From NCBI GenBank assembly GCA_025766275.1, contig JAFKAC010000006.1:992001-1056000 (forward strand): 64,000 bases of DNA. The letters run 5' to 3'. A program made the translations under genes and the position numbers. Positions 23,491-35,023 of this stretch are shown here, piece by piece. Position 1 is the stretch's first letter; each line of letters starts with the position of its first letter. This DNA comes from Lactarius indigo (Eukaryota > Basidiomycota > Agaricomycetes > Russulales > Russulaceae). The notes beneath the pieces were generated by a model. The model saw only the letters and a list, made by a program, of their open reading frames with translations, was not told the DNA's origin and did no database searches.

Positions 23491-24053
23491 ATGCCGAACC
23501 TATCAGTGGTGCAACATGGCCATGGCGAACTTGCCCAACAATTACAAGCAGTCATTGAGCGCTTAGATGCCATGCAAGTAAGCATCAATGCCACGCAAGT
23601 GAGCATCAATGCTTTGCAAGTGAGCATCAATGCCCTGCAAGTGAGCATCAATGCCATGCAAGCGAGCATCAATGCCATGGAAGAGAGCATCAATAGCATA
23701 AACATGAGGTGCGTACTAATCGGTACTCAAATAACTTATATTCATTTTTTGTGCAGCCTACAACGATTACCGATGCAGCTGGCCAATGCCACTGCATCTA
23801 TGATAGCACCGATCTTGTTCCCTCGAAATGGACACCCACCTCCCCCTGGATTCCCAACCACCAAGTTGGCACTGGTGAGAATCAACAGTGAGATTGTGGA
23901 CTCGGCTCCAGAGTCGCTCTACTCACACACCCTACAGCTGTTGATGCGCAAGTTGCAGCCCAATATCTTGGGCTGCCGCCTCTGCCGCACGGCACAACTG
24001 TTGAACTACGTCGGCAACATATCGTCAATTTCCTTGGGTCTGTATACTCGTGA
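23491..24053 (+). CDS. Coiled-coil orphan with heptad tandem repeats
   Basis: Unnamed family common in Agaricomycetes: an N-terminal coiled coil followed by a conserved C-terminal fold, function unknown. Start ATG 23491 (MPNLSVVQHGHGELAQQLQA). Residues about 26-70 are near-perfect 7-residue repeats (DAMQVSIN, ATQVSIN, ALQVSIN, AMQASIN, AMEESIN) encoded by 21-bp DNA repeats. After an intron (donor GTGCGT, acceptor TTTTTGTGCAG) come NATASMIAPILFPRNGHPPP and PGFPTTKLALVRIN. A second 49-nt intron leads to VDAQVAAQYLGLPPLPHGTT and VELRRQHIVNFLG, then a stop at 24051. The frame is intact if the second intron uses the GTGAGATT donor. Confidence 0.68.
23566..23700 (+). repeat. 21-bp minisatellite encoding a heptad coiled coil
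   Basis: Six or so tandem copies of a unit like CAAGTGAGCATCAATGCC+3 nt. Each unit encodes one heptad (x-x-Q-V-S-I-N), so copy number can change without breaking the frame or the coiled-coil register. Confidence 0.85.
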
Positions 24054-24390
24054 CATGGTGTTTAGCGTATATTGTCTGCAAATGTGTGGTGGTAATGGTA
24101 CAGATCGACAGGCGATACAAGCCTCCCAAAAGTTGTATGACACACGCGACTACGGAAGAAGGTAAACACAGAGGAGTGTTTGATCTCATCACAAGGCAGT
24201 CGGCGAGACGTCGCCTAGTGTGTTCAGCTCGTTTGCGCTGAATGCGCTCCTGAGTGAGTGAATGTCGTCACCGTGTTCCGACTGGGAATCAAGTGTCTCC
24301 TATCATAAAAAATGATGTCAGGTGTGCATGTGACCGCGGAAATAGAACCGTGGCGTACGTCGAAGAAGTGATGTGCAAGGCTACGAGGGG
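24054..24390. other. Intergenic, convergent gene ends
   Basis: 337 bases between the stop of the coiled-coil gene and the stop of the GH63 gene. No gene, repeat or RNA recognised. Confidence 0.5.
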
Positions 24391-27300
24391 CTACGGACAC
24401 CGTAAGTTACTTGCCAGGTTGAAGAGAGACCACATACTCTTCGGAGTCTTGGGTAAACGACAGCTCGCGCCGCTCTGTAAGATATGGTAGGCGACCAGGC
24501 CGGACCTGAGAGATTTGATTGAGGAGACGCCATACAGCGCACAGCGAACCCCGAACGACTCACCATCCTGTCTGATGTGAAGCCCCGAGACCTCGACCGT
24601 CGTCGCCGTGGAAGTACTAGATCACGCGTATTTACTAAAATGCTGGCCGTTACGGTGGTATGAGGTAGCTCACTTCGTAGAACCAGACATAATCCCTGAA
24701 GAAAGGATCGAAGTCGAGCTTCTGATTTCCTCCGTTAAGTGCTCGACGGCCGTGAATGTCCCGGCCAAAAATATGGATGATCCGGTGCTGTATTTCTTCG
24801 GCCACCTGAAGCAGATTCATGTAGTCGCCGCTGCCAGTGGGACACTCCACCTGAAGTTCGTCGCCGTAGTATTGATGGAACCTCTGAAGGCTCTCTATGA
24901 GCAGGAAGTTTACCGCTAGCCCTGCAACGGGTTAATTGGTCGCATATACAAATGACGAGAAATGACCTACAAATTGGGCCGCGCCAGTTGGAATTACCAC
25001 CAAACATTCCTGATTTGGACTCCCCGGGCCAATAACCGACTTCGTGTCTTTGACCGTTGACTTCCATGCCCCACGGACAGTCCTTGTGTAACTTCGATAG
25101 GCTACGGAAGATCCGACAAGTCAGCAGTTATCTGCGCTCTCAAATGAGCCGAGCATACGATCGAATGCCGTGTTCACTGAAAAACTCGCTCTCGTCGAGC
25201 ATTTTTTCCAAAATGCTAATTAGACGGTCCTTACTGGCAAGTGCGAGTAAGAAGCGCTCGCCACGACCACGAGCTGCACATTTCGTCGGAATAATAGAAA
25301 AACAACGGAATCATTAAAAAAACGAACCTTTCATGTTTGCCATGTTCCGTCCGGATACCTCGGGTCTATTCTCAAGGAACCAATTCATACGTTTCTTGAA
25401 GCCAGGGAATCGGTTCACGACGGACGGTTCCAGTGTCAGAGTCGCATATAGGGGGATGAGTCCGACGAGGCTGCGGACGGGGAGCTGCATGCTGTGAGCA
25501 CCCCATTGGATTGCGTCATAGTACATTCCGTCTTGTTCGTTCCACAAACTATGCTTATCCTCACCATCGGGGTATGTCATGGCATCTGCGATGAAGATAA
25601 AATGCTGTGGCGCAGAGAAATCAGCACGACAACATTCAGGGCGGAGGGAGTAGCTCGCCTCGAAAAACTTTGAGGCGATATCTTCGTACACCGGGTTATG
25701 CTTGGCCAGTTCGAGTGCCATGTTCAGCCTAAAGCGGTGACAATTAACAACATCCTAGGACCGATAACGGAGGTGCTTACATGTTCAGACAGTAGAATGC
25801 CATCCACGCCGTACCGTCTGCCTGACGAAGTGTGCCTCCGGTGGGCAGCGGCTCCGAGCGATTAAACACGCCGATGTTATCCAAACCAAGGAAGCCCCCC
25901 TCGAATACATTGGCACCCTCAGCGTCCTTGCGGTTGACCCACCAGGTAAAATTGAGGAGCAGTTTCTGGAAGACACGCTCAAGGAACGGGACGTCTTCGC
26001 GGCCGTACAACTTGCGTTCGATCTTAAACACGCGGAATGTCGCCCAGGCATGGACGGGTGGATTGACGTCGGAAAAGTTCCACTCGTAAGCAGGAATCTG
26101 ACCATCGGGTTTCATATACCATTCGCGGGTAAGCAAGTCAAGTTGCTTCTTAGCGAACGCAGGGTCGACAACGGCTAGTGGAATGCAGTGAAAAGCGCTG
26201 TCCCACGCAGCAAAGTATGGATATTCCCATCTACGAAACCGTTCACGAAATCTATTCTTGAAGAAAGCGGTAAGAACGTACTTGTCGGGCATAGATAATA
26301 TATCGGATGCATGAAGGTGCATCCAATCCTGGGAGGAAGAGGCGTTAACTATAGAATGCCATATACCAAGGATTTTACCTTGTTGTTCCCCAAAAACTTG
26401 CGAGAAGGTGGCGGCGGCGGCTGTGCGGGATCTCCATCGAGCCATTCTTTCGCGACGAACTTGTAGTATTGCTTTGTCCATAGCATGCCGCCCAGAGCTT
26501 GACGCATGATTGCACGTAAATCGTCTGATACGTAGCCTTGAGTCAGGCTGTAATAGAATTCGTCTGCTTCAATCCGGCGCTCCTCGATGGTATCATCAAA
26601 TAGACCTTCGTCCTCAAGCGTCGCATCCTTTTGAGGAGTGGTCGGAGTGAGCTTCAATCGCGCGACGGCGCAGCCGCCTCTGCCAGGGACACCCTTGAAG
26701 GTGTAGTGCGCAGCAGACTTGGTGCCGGTCTTATCCGGGTTGACAAACTGGGGGTTATAGTGTGGGATTGGGGTAGTGCGCCCGTCGGTGGAAGAACCTG
26801 AATCAGAATCACTGCCATTGTTCTCTACACTGCCAGCGCTGGCCTTGGATGCTCCATCGACAGGTTGATGATCCGGTAGTCGGTGTGCAGGGATAATATG
26901 ATCGTGGAACGCGTCCTTGACGAAACGAGATTTATTCGGGACCCCCCACAGACGCACGAAGTTCGTGTCGTTCTCAGTGAATAACAATTCGGGCTCGACT
27001 GTGTCTTCTTCACCATCTTCTCCGGTGTTGACGGCTTGGCCGTCAGGTCCGACAGGTGGAGGAGATGGGAAGCAATACAAGTGAGTCTTTCCGAGACTAT
27101 CGTGTATGGCAGTGATACGGTTGTTTGTAGTAGCGGACAGACCAGGGCGGGGTGGAGGCGGGACAGCCCAGGACCAGCTGTTCGGGAACCAAAGCTGAGG
27201 GATGATATGCAAATCGGCGGGGTCAGGACCGCGATTATATGCGGTGATGCGAATGTAAATGCTGTCGGGACTGTCTTCGTCCTTTGCGTACTGGAAAAGA

Positions 27301-28160
27301 ACGTCAATGAGACTTTACTCTCGCGGGGAAGTGCAACACTCACCTCGACGAAAACGTCCCAGTAGCGGTCTTCATCAAAGACATCAGAGTCAAGGATCTC
27401 GAACTCGACAACCTCGCGGCCGCGATGCTGGTTTTCGCGGATGAGATCTTCGTATGGATAAGCCTTCTGAGGGTATTTATACAAGAACTTCATGTATGAG
27501 TGAGTCGGCGTCGAATCCAGGTAATAGTATAGCTCCTTCACGTCCTCTCCGTGATTTCCCTGGGGCCCCGAAACACCAAAGAGCCTCTCTTTTAGCATCC
27601 TGTCATTCCCGTTCCACAGAGCAAGGGAGAAGCAGAGACGCTGGTGGTTGTCGCTGATACCTGCAATGCCGTCTTCTCCCCATCGGTACGTCCGTGAGCG
27701 AGCGTGCTCGTGGGGGAAATGTGCCCATGCGTCGCCGTCCCCCGAATAGTCTTCCCTAACCGTAGCCTAGAAAAATTGTGAGCGCAAAGGTTGTGACTGG
27801 TGATAATGAGAAACAAACCCATTGCCTATCGGACACGTAAGGGCCCCATCGCTTCCAATGCCTCTCTCTCTTGCCGTCTTGATCGAGGCGATACTGCTCA
27901 ACAGTTTTGTAATCCGCACCCAGTCTTTGACGAAGCCTATCACGGTAAGACTGGGGGGCTTGTTCATTCTGTGCTGGAGAACCCTTTGACTCTGAGTTAG
28001 ACTTTCCTGACTTTGGCGGGAGGGTTGAAGGAGGGGTGACCGGCTTTGGGATGGATATAGTAAGAGGGTTGTCTGGTTTTGGCGAGTCGGAAGTGTTTTG
28101 CGGGCCGTGTGGCTCTGATCTAAATAATTTCTGTTGTATGCTGCGGGTGTTGGTGGCCAT
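24391..28160 (-). CDS. Glycoside hydrolase family 63 protein, bacterial-like type
   Basis: Alpha-glucosidase-type (alpha/alpha)6-barrel enzyme of GH63. The layout ([75 protein letters not shown]) is that of the bacterial-type GH63 clade rather than ER glucosidase I. There is no signal peptide or N-terminal membrane anchor, so it is probably cytosolic and not in N-glycan trimming; the substrate is unknown. Catalytic-domain blocks: [20 protein letters not shown] (candidate acid Asp), [95 protein letters not shown] and [18 protein letters not shown]. Start ATG 28160. About ten introns all restore frame; the last exon ends at 24391 after [12 protein letters not shown]. Confidence 0.88.
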
Positions 28161-28668
28161 GGTGGATGTGCACGTCTAAAGGCGAACGGGTACTGGGCAC
28201 GCTTTTGCGACGGTGCTTCATCGAGTCGATGACGTCGTTAACCTTTTCGAAAGCAATTCGAGAGCATCGATTCAATCGGCATTTACCGGGTCCGTCGATA
28301 ATCATTATCATCCCGCTTTGTTCCGTCCTCAATTCTCGAGCATGTTAAAGTAAAAGCAAAAACATATGTTCCGGGGTATGCATGAGTTAAATTAATCACG
28401 CTAAGTTGGTATACTAGGCGTGAATGCGCCGGGACTGGTTGATCCGTATAAACATGAAAGAATGGGCAGTGGAAGGTAGAATCGATGAAGAAAAACGACG
28501 CTAAAGGTGGGAACCAGCGTTGATGTGGAGAGTACGGAAGTGTTCATGTATGAGCTTAGGAAATCGTCAATGACCGGCCCATAAACATATTTCTAGGTGC
28601 TTACTGAAGATTAAGATGTTCTTTGCAAGGAGAGCGAACACAAGAAATGAAATCCATAGATCCACATT
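28161..28668. other. Intergenic: GH63 promoter and RhoGAP 3' flank
   Basis: 508 bases between two minus-strand genes. No gene, repeat or structured RNA recognised. Confidence 0.5.
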
Positions 28669-31600
28669 TTATACTTTCCCAGTCATGCTATGCTCGACTG
28701 TCGTGGGACTCCACCCAAAGTCGTTGAGCACGTTTCGTGCCCAGTCATCCCGGATGGCAATATCATTAGCGACGTCCTCCCACAAACTCAGTCTCTGATA
28801 AGATGCGGCAGATGCTGCGGAAACGAATGAATCGTCCGACAGCTGTGGCTGAAGTGGCTCCGGTTGGGTCGTCGGCAACTTCGCCAGTTCTGACGTGTTA
28901 CAAAACTGCGCAGTGAGTGGAGTAATAGGATTTGTAGACAAGGGCTGCGGAGGAGCGTCCGTATCCCGTGGAAGGGGCGAGGATTCTCCGGATGTGTTAG
29001 CGCAAGAATCCGGGCTAGCGAGCTCAGTTTCGTTCAGTTGATCTTCTTCCAAACCAACAGCGAGGCTTAGCGAAGAGGAATCTATCTGCGTATTAAGGAG
29101 TGGTGGCAAGCTACTCGAACTCCGGCGCGGTAAAAGCGAGGGTGCCGATATTATTGATGGAGAGATGGAACCTGGTGTTCTTGGGGAAGCGGGTGTGGAC
29201 CGAGAAGGGGAATCTCGTGCGTCAAAGTAAGGCGATGATGAAGATGACGACGAAAATAGCCTCGAAGACCTGAGGGAAGATATGGATTTCTTCGAGAATA
29301 GCGCCGAAAGGGATGGCCGCTTCAACCTTTTCGATCTTTGATCTGGCGAACCGGATTCTAACGGTAACACGGTAAGGGACGGAAGGTGAGAGGAGTGCTG
29401 AGAAGAAGGGGTTCCTGGCGCCGTCTCGGTTCTTGGGAATGTTACTGGTGCGTGGGTAACGAGTTGAGAGGACGGCACAAAGTCAGGAATGATAGCGGAC
29501 ACGAGACTTTCTTTGGCAATATTCAATGGCGTGGGAACTGTCACTTGGGTAATGGATGGGCATTCAGATGACATGGAAGGTGTGGTCAGTGAATCAGAGG
29601 ACGACGTTAGCGCGGGCGGAGACCACGGATCCAGTAGGGACTCTTTCCCCCATGCAGGTGTCGATGGACGAGAATCCGTCCCAGAGAGGTATGAAACACG
29701 ATCATCTAGAGTAGGCCTCGTCTCTTTGCTATCCCCGTGGATATCATCTTGCGTCCCACCACCAGAAACTTGAGTATCCCAGGCACCAGCGGCTTGTTCC
29801 ATAGCGGGACTCTGTTCACTCGGGTCGCCATGTGGTAAACTAGGTTCTGTCGTAGCGTCTTGTTCCGGCTCGTTGCCAATTGACTGGCTGTCGGGAGCAT
29901 TCAGGATGTCGCCTTTCACGTCAAGATGGGTGTCACCGTCCGTCCAGTCATCTGGAGGGCCGCTCCAAATGCCTTTCGCTTCACATAGAACCCGAAAAAT
30001 TGGTGGGCTCATGTTCAGCGTGGGGCAAAGCACGAGAGTCAAGTTGCTTAGTGGCATGCGGATTTCCTTCCGCTGGGCTACAAAATTGATCACATCAATG
30101 ACTGTGCGGAGAAGATCCCTATTCTCTCGTGGGAGGCGGGCCAGGAGAGAGGCAAACGCATCGAGTAAGGATTGCGACGGAGGCCTCATGCTAGAAAAGT
30201 TGGGTAACGCCAGGGTACTTAGCGAGGGGGCCTTTCGTATTGGGCCATCTCGCGGCCCCGTTGGCAGTGAGGGTCCTTTTCCCAATTTTCGCACGGGAGA
30301 CTCCTGCTCTTCAATGGATTTCCTGACGTTCGTCTCGGTAAGCATAGCCGCCTCGAAGTATGGATTGAGGGCATGCGTGAGGATGGGTTCAGGAACTGTC
30401 CACAATGAGGTCTAGGTCAGAGGGATCACACTTAACGAAACATAAATGCACGCACGTTCTCGAAGGAATGTTTTGAAGATGGATGCCACGGCGTGAGGAT
30501 CCAGATCGCCAGGTGCACACTCCAACATGTCGAAATCCGCACCAGTATCGAACTCCGATCGCAATTTAGCGACGTGTGTTGCACGTCCGCTGACACTGTT
30601 TGATTGCCATGAGAGAGGATTACGTTTGGCCAATGAATCGTCTTACCGGAAGAGACCCTCCTCCTCGACACCCCATTTCATCAAGTGCTGCGCACAGCGA
30701 AACACGAGTGCGGGTAATCGCCGCTCTTGAAGGTCGGGCGGAACTGTACAGCATTTGTAAATGCAGTGACAATGGAAACAGGATCAGGAGATGTCTCACC
30801 AGTATGAGAGCTGTCCGATGTCGGGGGAGCAAGGCGTACAGCATCGATCGCAGTTTCGTCAGCACAGGTTTTCAGATCTCGACCAAAGACCAAACCACCG
30901 GCAACGGGAAAACCGGAATTATTTCGCATCGGCCCTCGCAGACAGGTGCCAAGCGTTGGACCATTGAAACTGAACGACTCTGGGTCGGTATGACCGGTAG
31001 AGGTGCTGCTGGTGGTTTTAACACTCCATGCACCGGACGGGGCGTTGGGAGTCCGGCGCGGCTTTTTCTTGTTTGTCTGGGTCTGCGATGCGTGCGATGC
31101 CAGGGACAGATTAGACGCATTGCGTCCAAAGTCGTCCGTACCTGCAATCGAAGATGATGATGACGAATGTCCTGAACTGCTGGTACTCGAGCCCATGCTG
31201 CCAAAGGCACGCCCCGCAATCTTGCCGAGATTGATGGCAAACCCCGCGACCGGCGCGAGGCCACTAGTTATACTGATGGCAGTCTGTCGAAGTGAGCCGG
31301 GCTGGCTCGGGGAAGAGGGTAGCTGCTGAGGTACCGTGTTCATCGTAGAAGGAGGAGTGGTAGCCGTAGTCCAAGCTGCGAGATTACCCTTGATGTGACT
31401 CCCCGTTGACTGAGAATTGTCGTTGAGAGAGGGGCCAATAATACCGCTGGCTGCAGTTTTGCTTAATGTAGCCATGTCGCCCGAAGGTCGATGTTTGAAA
31501 CCAAGTCGACTTGAATGGCCCTCAGAACTAGGTGGTGGCGTAGTAACCTGATTGGAAGGCAGGGGCGACGCAAATGATAGGGATATTGAGTGCCTCTTAC

Positions 31601-32588
31601 ACGTCTTCGATGACCCAGAAGGGGATGTCTTCCGACTCAAGGGTGTTACGCCAGAATGGCTCACATCTTCCTCAGTCATGACGAACTCGGCTTCGGTGAG
31701 GAGGGCGCTCAGCCGTTTGCCTGCAGGCACCACAGTATTTGTGGAATGTAGGGACTCCGCCATTGAGACAGGTCGGGGTGTACGAGTCCCTCCCGATGCC
31801 ACCGAACGTGGACGCACCGTATAGTAGCTGGTCGTGGTCGAGTCACTTTTCCGCCAATCTTCTTTCATCACATCATGATCCGAATCCCTCTTCTTTGGCC
31901 GTCGAATGACATTCCCAACGTCTTCTTGATCCGGTGATGAAGGCGGGTTTAGGGTGAGATTCACTTGTGGAGAGTCAGCAGAGGGGTTTGAAGGTGAAAT
32001 GGACTGGTGCTCTGGTGGAATATGGCGGATGAATGGCGATGTGTGATAGCTGGGACCTGCGGATACTGTTGGTTGATGCGGAAGTTTGGGAGCAGACGAA
32101 GACATCGTGGAAGACGCCGGCGTCATCACGGAGCGACTTTTCCCGATTGGCATTGGCACTGGAGCTAATGTCGGTACGACATTTGGCAGCATATCTTCAC
32201 TCTTTTTCCTGCGGCCACCAAACACACGCTTTAACCTGGATCCGGCGCTGCCGGGGGCCACGGGTATGGTTGGAGATGGTGGCGGAACTGGGTGCTGAAA
32301 CTGGGGCCGGGAGGAAATTTGGCCCATAGCTGGGATGAGGGAAGAGGAACGGGGGACAGGGAGGATAGTGTCGGGTGGTAGATGGCTCTTGTGCGCGCTG
32401 GTAGGCGATGTATGCACAGACTGATCGGGGGTTGCTAAATCGGACTGACTCGAGCCTGATGGTGGGGCAGCGGGGAGGATGGAACAGTCTGATGATGACG
32501 AGAAGGAGGACAACGAGGCAGAGGAAGTAGTCAGATGTACCCCATTTGCCTGTGCACGACGGCGTGGATCATGTTTCCGGAATGGCAT
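28669..32588 (-). CDS. Large RhoGAP-domain protein
   Basis: GTPase-activating protein for a Rho-family GTPase. The protein is about 1,250 residues: a long Ser/Thr/Pro-rich head with basic patches (KRHSISLSFASPLPSN, GSRLKRVFGGRRKKSEDM), a central RhoGAP domain, and another long Ser/Pro-rich tail. RhoGAP features: VFGRDLKTCADETAID lead-in, LQERRLPALVFRCAQHLMKW, VEEEGLFRVSG containing the arginine finger (exon junction inside GLFR|VSG), HVAKLRSEFDTGADFDMLEC, DPHAVASIFKTFLR, LPEPILTHALNPYFEAAM and MPLSNLTLVLCPTLNMSPP. Introns at 30765-30820 and others restore frame. Which Rho protein it acts on cannot be told. The start at 32588 (MPFRKHDPRRRAQANG) follows a purine-rich (CT-rich on the coding strand) tract. 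No break seen. Confidence 0.88.
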
Positions 32589-33062
32589 GGGTTGTAACCA
32601 AAGGCAGGAAGGGCGAAAGGTGGTGTCAAAATATGTTTAGATGCAGATAGGAGGCTAGATTGAGGAGATCGCAGGGCCACGCAGTAGCAGACTGCTTGCG
32701 GTAAAGAAGGACGAGGACGTAAAGGGGAGAGTTAGGCGCAGACGCCTGGCAATGTGGATGTAGTGAGGCAGCGACGTGTTAAGTTGAACCGTTCCCGTGA
32801 TTTGTGTTACGGCACGCTATACGAGCAATTCCCTCTCGTGGATGAGTATAAGATCAAGATGATCGAGAGAAGAGAAGGGACATTAAGGCGATAGCAAGGA
32901 AGATGAAGGGAGAGGAGGGAAAGGAAAGGAAAGGAAGAGGAAACAAGGGGAAGGCGAGGGGAGGCACTCGGCTCAGTGCGGTGGGATAGAGTAAACTATT
33001 TTACGTGTTCATTTCGCTAATACAAATCTAGTATGTATTATGTTGATCCCCCTCATCTCGTT
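32589..33062. promoter_or_regulatory. RhoGAP gene upstream region
   Basis: 474 bases between the RhoGAP start and the stop of the mitochondrial carrier gene, both on the minus strand. A GA-rich run (about 32868-32965) is a pyrimidine tract on the transcribed strand's sense side, typical of fungal promoters and 5' UTRs. Nothing else is recognised. Confidence 0.45.
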
Positions 33063-34423
33063 CTAAGGTGCGCCAAGAAGGAATTCTTTGACCAATTCGT
33101 ATGTGAAAAATGACGTTGCGATGCTCGGGGCCACCTTGACTGTGAAAATTCAGTCCCTTTTCAGGGGACGAGGATGGGAACACACGCACGTAAATTAGGC
33201 CAAAGTCCACGGTACATTCCACGGATACCTTCCGTCTTGATGATGACCCGCGCTGCATCTAGTGCGCCATTGTATTGGTATCCCAGTGCACCTGACCTCA
33301 TCCCGACGAACCTGCATCTTCCGACGAAGGACATCAAATGGATAGGTAAGCGTCTGCGATATCGATCCTTGCCATAAAAGTCAGCCCACGAACATTTCTG
33401 GTAGCGACAGCGCCTACCAGCCAAGGCACCACAAGACAGTTTTCGGGTCACACTGCTCTTTCCAGGAGGCGTGATAACACCACGCAGGGCTTCGTACGCA
33501 GCGAAATTAATTCCAACATACGGTGCCACACCCATAGCAGTCGCCACCAAGCCACGGTACAGCGCTCTCACGCCCCCTTCCTCGCGCATAACCTTCATTG
33601 TCATGCCCCACATGGTGAGCTCGGAGGGTAAGGGACCAGCCGACGTATGGAGTGCCGAAGCTAGTCTTAATTGGGAAGAGGAAGATGTCGCCGCAGCAGT
33701 TGTGGGAGCAGACGCGGACGTCTGCGAGTTATTCGTGGAGAGTATGGACGCTGTTGCTATAGATAATCGCGAGCGCACGAGATCTAATGGGTATGTTGTG
33801 CCTGTGAAAATGGGGTACGAAAGACGATCACTAGAATGTGCAGCAGATCGGATATAGGACTTACAGACAGAAGTAATGCCCGCCAGCGCACCGCTGGTCA
33901 ATCGGGTTGGGGTATCCAATTGTCTCTTCCCGTTAGAGGTGAACCACTGCATAAACTGTTATCGCCGTGGACAATTCGGGCCTCTCTCATGACGTACCTT
34001 TTTAAGCTGTTCGTATGTCGTGAACTGAACAGCGCTGTAGGGAATAATTCGAACGCAGTTGATCCCATTTCCCCGCATAAATCCCCTGAATCCTTCTTCC
34101 CTCCACATGCGACCGAGACTTTGCCACACTCCCGTGTACTGCTTGCCGGTATGTCTAGGTTGAACCTGTCTGTAAGGGCAAGCAGTCAGACTCGAAACCC
34201 GAGACCATAGAAGACTCGGTACGTACTGAATGATTTTAAGGCGCTCTAATGGGGAAACCACGGTCCGCGACGCAGCACCAGCAATTCCGCCGGCAACGAA
34301 ATAGGACGACACCTGCGGGCTCAACCACGATTCTGATGACTTGGAAGGGGTGACAGAGGCAGACGTCGGCGTGGAAACAACAACTGGGGCGGCACGCTGG
34401 GCTGTAGTTTGCTCGGATGTCAT
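33063..34423 (-). CDS. Mitochondrial carrier (SLC25) family protein, one frameshift as given
   Basis: Inner-membrane solute carrier with three repeats of the Px[D/E]xx[K/R] signature: SPLERLKIIQ, YPLDLVRSRL and YPFDVLRRKM. Other blocks: VSSYFVAGGIAGAASRTVVS, EEGFRGFMRGNGINCVRIIP, YSAVQFTTYEQLKKWF, GGVRALYRGLVATAMGVAPY, VGINFAAYEALRG, EGIRGMYRGLWPNLLKVAPS and TSFFTYELVKEFLLGAP. The pattern resembles the yeast YPR011C group (adenosine phosphosulfate carrier) and SLC25A16-like carriers; the substrate is inferred only. The second repeat has an inserted Ser/Ala/Thr-rich loop of about 40 residues. Start ATG 34423. The frame steps by one base near 33307-33314, between LRRKMQ and VGMRSGALGYQYNGA; removing the A in ATGC[A]GG restores it. 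Confidence 0.85.
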
Positions 34424-35023
34424 GACAGTAGGCAAGGTTCGTGTTTAGGAAAATGTAACATGGACTGTTGGGAAAATCTAGCGTAGAGTGCGAGAGTGAA
34501 AGAGTGAAGGAATCTTATGGTTGCCGTAGGGCTTGAGGACTCTCTAGCGAGATGAGTGAGGGGGCAGTGGCAGAACAGTTGGTGGCGTGTGTTAGACGGA
34601 CAAGGGCGACTCCGGTGTTTTCACGCAAGCACGGGCACTGGCACAAGCACGGGCGTCTGTGGCTGCCAATCGACTGCTTCGAGTTTTGGCCTGGCTGCTC
34701 AAACTCTGTATTTACGGTCCCACTACAAGACCAACCCCCAACTCACTCTCTGAGCTGAGCCCTCTTATTGATTAAAAAAAAAAAAACAAAGGGAACAACC
34801 GTCAACAAAAATCGATCGATCGAACAGCCTGTTGAAAATATCAAGATTATAAGTGAAATGGAGATGTGAATAATTGGTGCTCCAAAGGTAACGGCTGTTC
34901 AGCTCGCTTTTTGTCTGCACACATGTACAGTGTGCCTATTTTTGTACTAGGGTCTCGTCTCGATTATCGGAAAACCCTGTGGGTTCACATTATCATTAGT
35001 ATCCGCAAGGGCCAAACCAGTTG
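34424..35023. other. Intergenic: carrier promoter and caprin-like 3' flank
   Basis: 600 bases. A run of 12 A at about 34770-34782 and a few imperfect GCACGGGC repeats near 34627-34655 are visible. No gene recognised. Confidence 0.5.
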
